64,000 nucleotides of DNA. Source: Brettanomyces bruxellensis. Taxonomy: Eukaryota > Ascomycota > Pichiomycetes > Pichiales > Pichiaceae. Positions 17,823 through 27,439 of the stretch are shown piece by piece (position 1 is the stretch's first letter; the number at the start of each line of letters is the position of its first letter). The notes beneath the pieces are model-generated. The model made no database searches. It saw only the letters and a program-made list of their open reading frames with translations, and was not told the DNA's origin. Location: NCBI RefSeq assembly GCF_011074885.1, contig NC_054689.1, positions 1,364,001-1,428,000 on the forward strand, read 5' to 3'. A program made the position numbers and the translations under genes.

Positions 17823-19046
17823 ATGTCAGACACAAAGTATTCAGCAGAAATAACAAAGGTATTGAATGAAGGTGCTCGTGCGATGGCTGCTAAACAGTAT
17901 GAACAGGCGGTTGAATTATACTCGGAGGCTTGCGAATTAAATAACTTAGATATAGATGAAGATGACCCGGATCTACTTTACTTGTATGGTTGGTCGTTAT
18001 TTGAGAATGCTGTTGCAAGTAGTGACGTGCTAGGTAAGAAGGCTGCAGATGAAAAATTGGAAGAGACGAAGAAGGATGTGGAGGGAGGAAACAATGAGAA
18101 GGATGGCACTGATGGTGATGGCAGTGAAAAGGAGGAGATAGGTGAAGATGGAGGAATGATGCAATTTAACGATATATTGGCTGAGGACGAGGATGAAGAA
18201 GAAGAAGCAGTGCAACAAAAAGAACAGGAAGAAACGGCCAAAGAGTCGGATAATGAGCATGAACTCAATCAAGACGAGAGCAAAAACACAAATAACTTGG
18301 AAAAAGAGGGCGATGATGAAGAGAATGGTACGCAGCAATCAGATTTCGAAATTGCATGGGATATCTTAGACCTAACAAGAACAATATTAGAAAAGAAAAT
18401 ACGGAATTTGTCCAAAGAAAGTAAAGAGAAATTGGTTGTTCCTTATCTGACATCGGATAAAGATGATGATGAGCTCAAAGGAAAACCAAAGATTATTCGT
18501 TTGAAAAAGAAGTTAGCGGATGTTTATGCTTTGTTGGGAGATATATCATTAGAGACAGATAATTTTGCTCAAGCGGGTTCAGACTTGAACTCAATGATAA
18601 AGCTCAGAAGGGAACTTTATCCATTTGCATCAGGTAGCCTTACAGAGGGTTTCTATAAATTATCACTTGCATTGGAATTCTCTGATTTAGAAGGTAGTAT
18701 AGATGCAATGAAGCAAGCTCTTAAAACGATCAAAAAAAGACAGAGTCAGGGTGAGCATATTGATAAGGACCTAATCCAAGAAATGAGACAACGTCTTTAC
18801 GATCTTGAGAAGGGAAATAAGAAGATTAAGGCTGAAAAAGATATTATAATGAAAGGAATTCTTGGTGAACTTTCTACAGCTAAGAAACCGAAGGAACCGG
18901 CTTTAGCTACCAAACAGCCATCGTCATCATTGAACACCAAGCAAAAAGCGCAGCCATTAGTGCATGATCTCACCTCTCTGGTTCATAAGAGGAAATCGAA
19001 CTCAAGCCGTGCTGGTTCTTCAAAAAGGAAGCATTCTAGTCAGTGA
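17823..19046 (+). CDS. HIF1: NASP-family histone chaperone (Hif1/Sim3)
   Basis: 407 aa. A first TPR at ~15-65 (GARAMAAKQYEQAVELYSEACE, then DLLYLYGWSLFENAVASSDVLG) is interrupted by a long glutamate/aspartate-rich insert (~80-170). TPR-like helices then resume (DVYALLGDISLETDNFAQAGSDL around 235-260, and FYKLSLALEFSDLEGSIDAMKQAL around 280). The C terminus is basic with KRK clusters, a likely nuclear localisation signal. TPRs split by an acidic insert define the SHNi-TPR/NASP family, which carries H3-H4; in S. cerevisiae Hif1 works with the Hat1-Hat2 acetyltransferase. Low-level sequence identity means the Hif1 versus Sim3 name is interchangeable. Confidence 0.85.
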   Translation: MSDTKYSAEITKVLNEGARAMAAKQYEQAVELYSEACELNNLDIDEDDPDLLYLYGWSLFENAVASSDVLGKKAADEKLEETKKDVEGGNNEKDGTDGDGSEKEEIGEDGGMMQFNDILAEDEDEEEEAVQQKEQEETAKESDNEHELNQDESKNTNNLEKEGDDEENGTQQSDFEIAWDILDLTRTILEKKIRNLSKESKEKLVVPYLTSDKDDDELKGKPKIIRLKKKLADVYALLGDISLETDNFAQAGSDLNSMIKLRRELYPFASGSLTEGFYKLSLALEFSDLEGSIDAMKQALKTIKKRQSQGEHIDKDLIQEMRQRLYDLEKGNKKIKAEKDIIMKGILGELSTAKKPKEPALATKQPSSSLNTKQKAQPLVHDLTSLVHKRKSNSSRAGSSKRKHSSQ

Positions 19047-19355
19047 GAGTGGCAATATAGATTTGTACTATAAATATGTATGAATATATCTCCGATAAAT
19101 ACTAAAAATATGTATGAATACACCTCAACTAAATACTAAAGGTGGTAAGTGAAAAATTCTGTAATCAGAGCGACCAACACGCGAAAGTAAAAATCCCGAC
19201 CGCGCGTAAAAAATGCACCACTAATTGTTACATCGGGTCTGCTATAATACTCTAAGTTACTTACTTAACTTTCAGTATAAAACAAAGTACGGTGATTGAA
19301 GCAAGAAAAAAATACAGGGGACAAACATATTGAATTTATATAGAAAAAAAGAAGA
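19047..19355 (+). promoter_or_regulatory. RFC4 promoter with ACGCGAAA element
   Basis: 309 bp. ACGCGAAA at 19179-19186 and CGCGCGT at 19201-19207 lie 150-180 bp before the RFC4 ATG, a typical position and type for G1/S regulation of replication genes. Confidence 0.45.
19072..19140 (+). repeat. 34-bp tandem duplication in the HIF1 3' region
   Basis: Two 34-bp units, each starting AAATATGTATGAATA and ending AAATACTAA, lie 26 bp after the HIF1 stop. Each contains TGTATGAATA, which fits the Puf5-type pattern UGUANNNAUA. The units differ only in the middle. Confidence 0.6.
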
Positions 19356-20351
19356 ATGCCGGCTACCAAATATCCTCTTGATCTTGAACTTCCATGGGTG
19401 GAAAAATATAGACCTCGATACCTCAAAGATGTGGTGGGAAATAAAGACACCATAGAATCTTTAGAGAGAATTGCCCAACAAGGAAATATGCCACATATGA
19501 TTCTTTCCGGGCTTCCGGGTATCGGTAAAACAACGTCTATCATGTGTTTAGCTCGTGAATTGTTCCATGATGATCAAAAACTAATGAAAAATGCAATCTT
19601 AGAATTGAATGCATCCGATGATCGTGGAATTGATGTGGTGAGAAACCAGATCAAACAATTTGCACAGAAGAAGGTTTCACTACCCCCAAATAGAGAGAAG
19701 ATAGTTGTGCTAGATGAAGCTGATTCCATGACACCTGGTGCACAACAGGCCTTGAGAAGGACAATGGAAATATACTCAAACACTACGCGTTTTGCGTTTG
19801 CATGCAACCAAAGTAGCAAGATAATCGAACCAATACAGAGTAGATGTGCAATTCTTAGATTTAGTCGGTTAAAGGATGAGGAAGTTCTATTAGCGCTCCA
19901 GAGAATCGTGGATAAAGAAAAAATTGAATTTACGGAGGATGGGTTAGCAGCATTGATATTCACAGCCGAAGGAGACATGAGACAAGCCATTAACAATCTT
20001 CAGAGTACATATTACGGATTTAATTTAGTGAATGCCGAAAATGTTTATAAGATTGTGGATTCACCACATCCCCTTTTGATCTCAAAAATGTTAATGCTTG
20101 CTACGGAGGGTAAAATTGACGAGAGTTTGGATGTTTTGAAACAACTTTGGGATAAGGGATATTCTGCGATTGACATTATAACTGTGAGCTTTAGGGTGAT
20201 GAAAACTATGTACAAACTAAGTGAAGAAAAAAGGTTGGAAGTTATTCGACTCATAGGATTTACTCATATGAGAATCCTAGATGGAGTTTCAACATTTCTC
20301 CAATTGGCATGCATGCTATCGAAGATTGCAATGTTAGAGCACAAGAGCTAA
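19356..20351 (+). CDS. RFC4: Replication factor C subunit 4
   Basis: 331 aa, full length compared with S. cerevisiae Rfc4 (323). Order of motifs: LPWVEKYRP at the N terminus (RFC box II), Walker A GLPGIGKTTS, RFC box DRGIDVVRNQIK, Walker B VVLDEADSM, the arginine-finger region SRCAILRF (SRC motif), and sensor 2 GDMRQAINNLQST. It is a small AAA+ subunit of the pentameric clamp loader that opens PCNA at primer ends, and of the Rad24, Ctf18 and Elg1 variants. LPWVEKYRP and the C-terminal THMRILDGVSTFLQLACML assign it to Rfc4 rather than Rfc2 or Rfc5. Confidence 0.96.
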   Translation: MPATKYPLDLELPWVEKYRPRYLKDVVGNKDTIESLERIAQQGNMPHMILSGLPGIGKTTSIMCLARELFHDDQKLMKNAILELNASDDRGIDVVRNQIKQFAQKKVSLPPNREKIVVLDEADSMTPGAQQALRRTMEIYSNTTRFAFACNQSSKIIEPIQSRCAILRFSRLKDEEVLLALQRIVDKEKIEFTEDGLAALIFTAEGDMRQAINNLQSTYYGFNLVNAENVYKIVDSPHPLLISKMLMLATEGKIDESLDVLKQLWDKGYSAIDIITVSFRVMKTMYKLSEEKRLEVIRLIGFTHMRILDGVSTFLQLACMLSKIAMLEHKS

Positions 20352-20609
20352 GAGTATAGAAATCGATACAATATAACACCATTAGAAAGAAGGAGATCTT
20401 AGATTTCGTATTAGATGTAGACGAGCGAGCGCTTGTAATTTTTTTTTGGCGCTTTCTATAATGTGGACTTAATTTTTTTTTTCACGTGTAATCATGAAGT
20501 TGATTATCCTGGATTGAATAGGTCCTTATTACACGGCCCAATTTTTCTATGCTTCATACTCAACTTCTAACACGACAACAAAAAGTCAGGCTTCTAAACA
20601 GTTAAAACC

Positions 20610-21494
20610 ATGGAGCGGAGTCATTTTAGGGATTCAATAATCGGTTGCTTTAAGAGACTCGACACTGTGATGGCTATTGAGTCTCAAAGAAGCCACGAAT
20701 CAAGGAAGTACACATTAAAGGAGCTCCAACAGCAGTTGCCGGAATTAGATATCGAAAAAATCTTATTGATTAAATCTATATTTCCAGAATCATACGACGT
20801 GAAGATGCTTACGATGAATGCAGATATAAATGAAAACATGCTCATTAGCTTATACGACATCAGCTCTAAAAACAATGGTACTATCCTGAAAAATTCACCA
20901 TTGATGAGATTACTTCCTCGGCTAAGATTATTCTCACAGGCTGTTGACACAAAGATGAATGAATTAGGTTCCAATCGAAGTGTTGAGGACCTAATGACGT
21001 TTAAGCAGGAGCTTCAAAATAACGATAAACATATAGGAATTAGCCAAATAGGAAAGAAAGCTATTGTGAAAAATGAGGAAACTAAATTTCAATTTCATGA
21101 AAGAGCGTCTAATATGTCATCGAATAAAGAGTCAATTTTACAGCGGATAAGAAATAAAGAAAGAAACAATGTTGGTATAGAAAGAGAGCTACATAGACGA
21201 AAGCAAAGATTTATAAATTCAAAATTAGAAATGATCTACAATGCATTTTATACTGAGTGTCCACCTGGAAGCGGGATTAAAAGCCTCACAATGACTCAGG
21301 TTGCAAGAATTCTGAATGACGCATCACAAAACCCTATGGCATTAGAAGATATAGTAGAAGGGGTCAAGAAATTGGATAAAGCGATTGCTGGCATTAAGTA
21401 TGTTGCAATTGACAAGGTGCGTTTGGTAAGAATACACAATCTTAACAGATCAATTGACTTACAGAATTTGAAAGCGACTCAAAAGCTCACATAA
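20610..21494 (+). CDS. TAH11: Cdt1-like replication licensing factor
   Basis: 294 aa. The first half (FKRLDTVMAIESQR through KILLIKSIFPESYDV) resembles the central Cdt1 winged-helix domain that binds geminin/MCM, including the conserved basic-then-FPE pattern. The second half (ERELHRRKQRFINSKLEMIYNAF ... KKLDKAIAGIKYVAIDK) resembles the C-terminal MCM-binding winged helix. Cdt1 loads Mcm2-7 at origins. It is shorter than S. cerevisiae Tah11/Cdt1 (604 aa), missing much of the N-terminal extension. Sequence similarity is low, but the adjacent SSC1 and VPS55 reproduce YJR046W-YJR045C-YJR044C, which makes TAH11 the best name. CACGTG at ~20483 lies in its promoter. Confidence 0.75.
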   Translation: MERSHFRDSIIGCFKRLDTVMAIESQRSHESRKYTLKELQQQLPELDIEKILLIKSIFPESYDVKMLTMNADINENMLISLYDISSKNNGTILKNSPLMRLLPRLRLFSQAVDTKMNELGSNRSVEDLMTFKQELQNNDKHIGISQIGKKAIVKNEETKFQFHERASNMSSNKESILQRIRNKERNNVGIERELHRRKQRFINSKLEMIYNAFYTECPPGSGIKSLTMTQVARILNDASQNPMALEDIVEGVKKLDKAIAGIKYVAIDKVRLVRIHNLNRSIDLQNLKATQKLT

Positions 21495-22339
21495 GCAGGG
21501 GGAATTCCAAACCAATGGAAGGATGCCGTACCAATGTATATGGTGTGGAAATTACAAACTAAAAGAGACGGAGGGACCCCGCATAGCAATTTCGACGCGT
21601 CGGTTGACCGGGGGAAAATCGGAAGAAAAAATATAACACAACCGAGGGTGGGTTGATGTCTCAGCGTCATAGAATCTTCCAGCAAAATATACACTTGACT
21701 GGGTTCTCCCTTTGCTATTGCATAGAGCTGCAAAACAAGTGCATATGATCGATATATACAAACTAGAAATTATTATATTTGCTAGACGAATACAATATTT
21801 AAAAAAGATGAATTTAACAACTGAGTAAAATTTAGATCTGAATGTGAAAAAGTAAAAGTGTATAGACAGATGCAGATATCGTTAAAGGCGGGGTTGACCA
21901 GCGTGGGGGCGACCTATCCATAAAAAAAGAAAAATGAGTAAGAATTTTTTTATTTGAATAGAGCCAACTTTTTCTCATGGGTTCGAGCACATAATGGGTT
22001 CGAGTAAAAATAAAATAAGGCTTTTTTCGGCAATGAACAGTGTGTTTTATTGTCAAAGAAAAGAAAAGGTAAGCTATTCGAAATCCGCGGGTGAATTAAT
22101 GAAGTGGTGAAAATTTCCAAGGTTTGAGACGAAGAAAAAAAAATAAGGAGAGCAGTTTTCGGCAATTTATAAAATTTCCAACCCCTTAAAAAAAAACAAG
22201 ACTCAACGCACCTCTTGACTACTTGCACATTGCTTTATTCTTTTACTTTGAGTTAACATATTTTCTTTTTCCAGTATACTGCTTTTCTTGCACAGTCTAT
22301 TTTTATATTAACGCATTTGCATATAGTAGAGGTACAGAA
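21495..22339. promoter_or_regulatory. SSC1: TAH11-SSC1 intergenic region
   Basis: 845 bp. It contains a relatively GC-rich island (21560-21660) with ACGCGT at 21595-21600. An 11-bp motif ATGGGTTCGAG is repeated at 21977 and 21994, and TTTTCGGCAAT occurs near 22024 and 22155. CCCCTTAA (STRE-like core) lies near 22182. The frame of SSC1 is open upstream to 22223, but the hydrophobic extension does not fit a matrix-targeting sequence. No RNA gene recognised. Confidence 0.35.
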
Positions 22340-24301
22340 ATGTTTGCCGCTATTTCTAAACCATTAAGAAACATAGCCAAGAAACAGGTTAGGTTCAACT
22401 CGAACAAAGTTACCGGTACTGTTATCGGTATCGATTTGGGTACCACCAACTCGGCCGTTGCCGTGATGGAAGGTAAGGTTCCTAAGATTATTGAGAACGC
22501 CGAAGGTTCGAGAACCACACCTTCCATTGTTGCCTTCACAAAGGATGGTGAGAGATTGGTTGGTATTCCAGCCAAGAGACAGGCTGTTGTCAACCCTGAG
22601 AACACCTTGTTTGCCACCAAGAGATTGATCGGTAGAAGGTTCGACGATCCTGAGGTTAAGAGGGACGTGAAGCAGGTCCCTTACAAGATTGTCAAGCACA
22701 GCAACGGTGATGCTTGGTTGGAGGCAAGAGGAAAACAGTACTCTCCATCCCAGATTGGTGGCTTTGTTTTGAACAAAATGAAGGAGACCGCCGAGGCTTA
22801 TTTGGGAAAGCCAGTCAAGAATGCCGTTGTTACTGTTCCAGCATACTTCAACGACTCCCAGAGGCAGGCTACTAAAGATGCCGGTGCTATTGTGGGACTG
22901 TCAGTTGCTAGAGTTGTCAACGAGCCTACTGCAGCAGCTTTGGCTTATGGTTTAGACAAGGCCGACCAGTCCAAGGTTGTCGCCGTTTTCGACTTGGGTG
23001 GTGGTACCTTTGATATCTCCATCTTGGATATTGACAACGGTGTCTTCGAGGTCAAATCTACCAACGGTGACACACACTTGGGTGGAGAGGACTTTGATAA
23101 CAGCTTGGTCAACTATATTTTGGACAACTTCAAGAAGCAGAGTGGCATCGATCTTTCAAAGGACAGAATGGCCATTCAGAGAATCAAGGAGGCTGCAGAG
23201 AAAGCTAAGATTGAGCTTTCCTCCACAGTTACTACAGAGATCAACTTGCCTTTCATCACAGCAGATGCTACTGGTCCAAAGCATATCAACTTGAAGTTCA
23301 CCAGGTCCCAGCTCGAGAAGTTGGTCGATCCTTTGATCAAGAGAACCATCGAGCCTTGCAAGAAGGCTCTGAAGGATGCTGGCCTTTCAACCTCAGACAT
23401 TTCTGAGGTCATCTTGGTCGGTGGTATGTCCAGAATGCCAAAGGTCGTGGAAACCGTCAAGAGTCTCTTCGGTCGTGATCCTTCCAAGTCCGTCAACCCA
23501 GATGAAGCCGTTGCTATTGGTGCTGCTATCCAGGGTGCTGTCTTATCCGGTGAGGTTAAGGATGTCTTGTTGTTGGATGTTACACCATTATCTCTCGGTA
23601 TCGAGACCTTGGGTGGCGTCTTTACCAGATTGATTCCAAGAAACACAACCATCCCAACAAAGAAGTCTCAAGTCTTCTCCACTGCCGCTGATGGTCAGAC
23701 CTCTGTTGAAATCAGAGTCTTCCAAGGTGAGAGAGAATTGGTTAGAGACAACAAGTTGATTGGCAACTTCACCTTGTCCGGTATTCCACCTGCTCCAAAG
23801 GGTGTTCCTCAGATCGAGGTTACCTTCGATATTGATGCCGATGGAATCATCAACGTTTCTGCTAAGGACAAGGCCTCCGGAAAGGACAATTCTATCACTG
23901 TCGCTGGCTCTTCTGGCTTGACTGACAGTGAAATTGAGAAGATGGTGGACGATGCCGAGAAGTACAAAGAGGAGGACAAGTCAAGAAAGGAAACTATCGA
24001 GACTGCAAACAAGGCCGACCAGCTCTGTAATGACACTGAGAAGTCTTTGAAGGAGTTCGGTGACAAGCTTGACAAGGCAGAGGCTGACAATGTCAGATCG
24101 GCAATTGCCTCATTGAGAAGCTTGGTTGTCAAGGTTAACGCTGGCGAAAGCGTTGATGTTAAGGACATCAAGACCCAGTTGGACGACTTGCAACAGAAAT
24201 CCTTGAAGTTGTTCGAACAGATGTACAAGAGCCAACAGAACCAGAACAACAACGGTGGTGCTGACAACGGATCTAAGGGTAAGGACTCAGAGTCTAAATG
24301 A
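22340..24301 (+). CDS. SSC1: Mitochondrial matrix Hsp70
   Basis: 653 aa from the ATG that starts [19 protein letters not shown], a basic amphipathic matrix-targeting presequence. The nucleotide-binding domain has [17 protein letters not shown] and HLGGEDFD; the linker is [13 protein letters not shown]; the lid ends in an Asn/Gln/Gly-rich tail. Ssc1 is the motor of TIM23 protein import and a major matrix chaperone. Similarity to Ssc1 is much closer than to the iron-sulfur Hsp70 Ssq1 or to cytosolic Ssa. Codon choice (TTG leucine, AAG lysine, C-ending codons) is strongly biased, as expected for high expression. CTG codons fall at conserved leucines, giving the genetic code of this yeast. Confidence 0.97.
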   Translation: MFAAISKPLRNIAKKQVRFNSNKVTGTVIGIDLGTTNSAVAVMEGKVPKIIENAEGSRTTPSIVAFTKDGERLVGIPAKRQAVVNPENTLFATKRLIGRRFDDPEVKRDVKQVPYKIVKHSNGDAWLEARGKQYSPSQIGGFVLNKMKETAEAYLGKPVKNAVVTVPAYFNDSQRQATKDAGAIVGLSVARVVNEPTAAALAYGLDKADQSKVVAVFDLGGGTFDISILDIDNGVFEVKSTNGDTHLGGEDFDNSLVNYILDNFKKQSGIDLSKDRMAIQRIKEAAEKAKIELSSTVTTEINLPFITADATGPKHINLKFTRSQLEKLVDPLIKRTIEPCKKALKDAGLSTSDISEVILVGGMSRMPKVVETVKSLFGRDPSKSVNPDEAVAIGAAIQGAVLSGEVKDVLLLDVTPLSLGIETLGGVFTRLIPRNTTIPTKKSQVFSTAADGQTSVEIRVFQGERELVRDNKLIGNFTLSGIPPAPKGVPQIEVTFDIDADGIINVSAKDKASGKDNSITVAGSSGLTDSEIEKMVDDAEKYKEEDKSRKETIETANKADQLCNDTEKSLKEFGDKLDKAEADNVRSAIASLRSLVVKVNAGESVDVKDIKTQLDDLQQKSLKLFEQMYKSQQNQNNNGGADNGSKGKDSESK

Positions 24302-24748
24302 AGCGGTTAGCTGAGTGAGAATGCAAAATTCTCATATGCTTGTTGCTTTCTTTTAAACATACCTTGTATCTATCTACGCCCAGGCGATACTTTTTTTCTG
24401 TTTCTTTTTATTTTTCTCCACTTTTTTTTAAAGATCTTGTAATTAAACGAACCCATAAATAACATTTTTAGTTTTGTTCGTGTATATATAACTTGATGAG
24501 AATATCATTTTGCGATAACCGTACAGATTAGCCCTGTCCGTTCCTAGTATTTATTAGCTAGGGCACATGACAAAATTTCATGAAAATAATTAAAATAAGT
24601 AGGGGGAGAGAGGGAGAAAAAAACTTGATGCATTCATTATCTAATTTATTTCTCGCTATTATTCAGCAGTCCACCTCCACAATTGCATTCAGACCCTTTG
24701 CAATATCAACAAGCCCAGCCGTTAGAATTCGACAGACAAGTACAGAAT
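24302..24748. promoter_or_regulatory. SSC1 3' region and VPS55 promoter
   Basis: 447 bp with T-rich tracts (24390-24430) typical of the end of a highly expressed yeast gene. No gene seen. Confidence 0.3.
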
Positions 24749-25177
24749 ATGTCGCGAAGGAGCTCACTAATAAAACTCATATTTCTTAGTGTTTTGATTG
24801 CAGTTGGATTTCTCAACATTATTCTAAGTTGTGCTCTATTTGATAACTGGCTCCCAATATTGGTTGTGGTCATATTCCTTATAGCATCCCTTCCGAACAG
24901 CATAGCGAAATGTGCCACCTCTTCATATGATTCAAACTTTCTAGGAGATTTTGACGATGATGGAGTGGTGGGAAATCCAGTAGTGGAATTCTGCCATTTT
25001 CTTACAGGTTTACTTGTTGTCAGCGGTACATGTCTTCCAATGGCATTATATCATTGCCATCTTATTACTGGTTATAGCTTTGCTTTAAGTTTAACGGGTG
25101 GCTTCCTCATTTACTTGAGCATAGTACTTTTCTCTGTGGGATTTAAAGATGAAGAGAATGATGACTACGACTTTTAA
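24749..25177 (+). CDS. VPS55: Endosomal protein Vps55 (LEPROT family)
   Basis: 142 aa from the ATG (S. cerevisiae Vps55 is 140). Four hydrophobic segments: ~8-30 (IKLIFLSVLIAVGFLNIILSCALF), ~35-52, ~82-105 and ~110-132. Family motifs are LSCALF, LPNSIAKC and EFCHFLTGLLVVSG, followed by LPMALYHCHLI. With Vps68 it acts in endosome-to-vacuole transport. The C-terminal tail is acidic (DEENDDYDF). The frame extends upstream without an ATG and that part does not match the family. Confidence 0.94.
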   Translation: MSRRSSLIKLIFLSVLIAVGFLNIILSCALFDNWLPILVVVIFLIASLPNSIAKCATSSYDSNFLGDFDDDGVVGNPVVEFCHFLTGLLVVSGTCLPMALYHCHLITGYSFALSLTGGFLIYLSIVLFSVGFKDEENDDYDF

Positions 25178-25575
25178 ACGGTAAGGCTGCCATTTTTAAT
25201 GAATAAATTTGATCCAAGAGTCAATTGCGCAATTCTATTTTATTAAAAGTTAATGTCAACTAATTTTATGACTGCTGTGTGCATTCGAACATTAATGATG
25301 TAGTTTCTTTTTAATTAGAGTCATGAACTGGCTCGGTAATAGTTAAGAGATGAGGTAGATCTTTTTTTTGTCTGGGTTGTGTACAGAAAAACGAAAAACG
25401 AAAATAGTGCGCGCGGAAAAAGTAAAATATATAGTACGTAAGAAGCGAGAGTAGCATTGAAGCTCCACAAACACTACCTTACCATTTCGCATTTAGTTAA
25501 ATACCAGGATAGATAGCAGGTCAAACACTCAAATATTGCTTGTCGTCAGATATAGAATTATTTACGTTTCCTTCA
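25178..25575. promoter_or_regulatory. CSN12 promoter region
   Basis: 398 bp. Includes GTGCGCGCGG near 25407-25416 and a TATA-like AAATATATAG. No gene. Confidence 0.3.
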
Positions 25576-26892
25576 ATGTCAGATATACACAGACGATATC
25601 TCGATCATGTTCTCACATTTGGAAAGTGTATCCGTTTACATGACTCGGCTGCTGTAGCTGAAAGTTTGTCATTTTTAGACAAAATAAGTTCTTTAGATTC
25701 AATACCGGATTATGTAAAAAGCGACAGTATAAAAATGCTTCCACCATTAGAAGTATTGAGGAATAATGGTTGGTTCAAAGGGGTCAATCAATGGGGAATA
25801 GTCATAGATGGATATTTCAACCTATTAAGTTCATTGAAAAGTTTGAATTTCAAGAATGCAATCAAATATTCTTCTAAAATTGTCACAGAAGTTTCTAAGA
25901 TAGCTCGAAATGAGGATCGATGGATATGCATACCATTAATGACGGTGACAACTGAATTGAGGAAACTTGTTATGATTTATATTCAATCATCCGATTACGA
26001 CGAGGATGTGAAGTCACAAGAGAAACAAAAGAGGCAGCAGTATGGAGCAGATTTTCAACTTTCGCTAGATGAGGAATTGGCAAACGTTCTTCAAAGGCCA
26101 TTCAAGGTTTGTTTAAGTGACAAGTCAGAAGAAAAGAAGATAGCTGTTTATTTTTTTGCAAACGAACTTTTCAGAACGTACATCAAGTTTGAGAAGTTTG
26201 ACGCAGCTAAGAACATGTGTAAAGTTCTTCTGCACTCGCCTAACCTACCCCCTTTATCAAGTGTGCCAAAATCACAGTCAGTGACCTACAAATACTTTCT
26301 CGCAATGGTAGAATGTATGAACTTTGAGCATTTGGAAAATGCGGCACAACTTTTAAACAATGCCCTTATTGATTGCGAGAATTCTCCTAAAAATGGAGAG
26401 ACATTCAAAAACCAACTCTCAATATTGTTGTTTCTCATGCCGATTAATTTCTTAATGTATTGTCAGCTTCCTTCGCCTACTTTATGGGAAAGATACCCCT
26501 CACTTGCAATAACCTTTCGAAAGATCTTTGAGGCCGTGAAGCAGGGAAATTTGAAACAATTTGATGAAGAGGTTGCAGATATCCAAATTTTACTACTAAA
26601 ACGTCACGTGTACTCATTTTATATTAGAATGCGACCATTTGTTGAACTTCGTTTGTTCAACAAGACTGCACACCTCTACGTTGGTGAGAAAAAGCATATT
26701 ATACCTTTAGAACAGTTTACAAGGGCGGAGGGCTATAGTAGTGGGAGAATATTTACACAAGAAGAAACAGAATCCCGACTTGCTAGTTTGATATTTAGTC
26801 GAAAAATCAAGGGATATATCTCTCACGGGAACAAAGTGATTGTTTTAAGTAAGAAAGATCCATTTCCTAAGCAGGTGGTTCCAATAAAATAA
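25576..26892 (+). CDS. CSN12: PCI-domain protein Csn12/PCID2 family
   Basis: 438 aa from the first ATG; the frame is open 12 codons further up but lacks an ATG. Alpha-helical repeats fill most of the protein, and the C-terminal ~180 residues form a PCI winged-helix domain ending LIFSRKIKGYISHGNKVIVLS then KKDPFP, the typical ending of Csn12/Thp1/PCID2 proteins. S. cerevisiae Csn12 (YJR084W) works with Thp3 in transcription elongation and mRNA maturation and co-purifies with the COP9 signalosome. Thp1 of TREX-2 is the alternative. Length, the ending and chromosomal context (YJR block) favour Csn12. Confidence 0.82.
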   Translation: MSDIHRRYLDHVLTFGKCIRLHDSAAVAESLSFLDKISSLDSIPDYVKSDSIKMLPPLEVLRNNGWFKGVNQWGIVIDGYFNLLSSLKSLNFKNAIKYSSKIVTEVSKIARNEDRWICIPLMTVTTELRKLVMIYIQSSDYDEDVKSQEKQKRQQYGADFQLSLDEELANVLQRPFKVCLSDKSEEKKIAVYFFANELFRTYIKFEKFDAAKNMCKVLLHSPNLPPLSSVPKSQSVTYKYFLAMVECMNFEHLENAAQLLNNALIDCENSPKNGETFKNQLSILLFLMPINFLMYCQLPSPTLWERYPSLAITFRKIFEAVKQGNLKQFDEEVADIQILLLKRHVYSFYIRMRPFVELRLFNKTAHLYVGEKKHIIPLEQFTRAEGYSSGRIFTQEETESRLASLIFSRKIKGYISHGNKVIVLSKKDPFPKQVVPIK

Positions 26893-27439
26893 CAGCTTAG
26901 ATTAATGCACACATTTCAATAGAAGATTTCTTTGATAAAAGCACCCAGTAGCAATAGTAAAATCCCTTATTTCCCAATTTCCTAGTAGGAGAAATTTCAA
27001 TAATAAAGGTTACACCTATTCTGGCTTAAAAACTAACCTTATCAATTTTTATCGCTCCGAAAGTTTTATTTTAATCAGAGTAGAATTAAGGAACAGAGAA
27101 TCATCGAACACGAATGTTGAGTTAGGTGATATTAGTAGATAGAAGAAGGAGAGAAAGGTAAGGTGGAGGGACCCTAAATTTCCCATCCGTACATTTTATT
27201 TCATTTTTTTTTGGTAAAGAAACAGGCTGAATTTATTACGTTTGATTGTTGGTGCTGCCGAATGCATTTATTCCGATAATTCTGATAAAAAAAAAACATA
27301 CTTTTTTGCGTCCTGCTGCTACAGAGATACAATTTCAAATGTTCGATACATACTTTAAGACTTACAGATCCTCATAATAAAAATACAATATTTAAAATCA
27401 ACAAATCTTATAACAGAGAGAGAAATAAAAAGAGCAAGG
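26893..27439. promoter_or_regulatory. VMA13 promoter region
   Basis: 547 bp, AT-rich with poly(dT)/poly(dA) runs at ~27205 and 27288-27297. No gene seen. Confidence 0.3.

Noticed and set aside
21479..21733. 84-codon minus-strand frame between TAH11 and SSC1
   Set aside because: It overlaps the TAH11 end, shows no known domain and probably arises from the GC-rich patch.
22223..22339. In-frame N-terminal extension of SSC1
   Set aside because: The extension is hydrophobic and aromatic, unlike a mitochondrial presequence. The ATG at 22340 gives a perfect basic matrix-targeting start.
22340..24301. CUG reassignment (Ser or Ala)
   Set aside because: CTG codons in SSC1 fall at positions that are leucine in Hsp70s (e.g. 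[17 protein letters not shown]), indicating the standard code.
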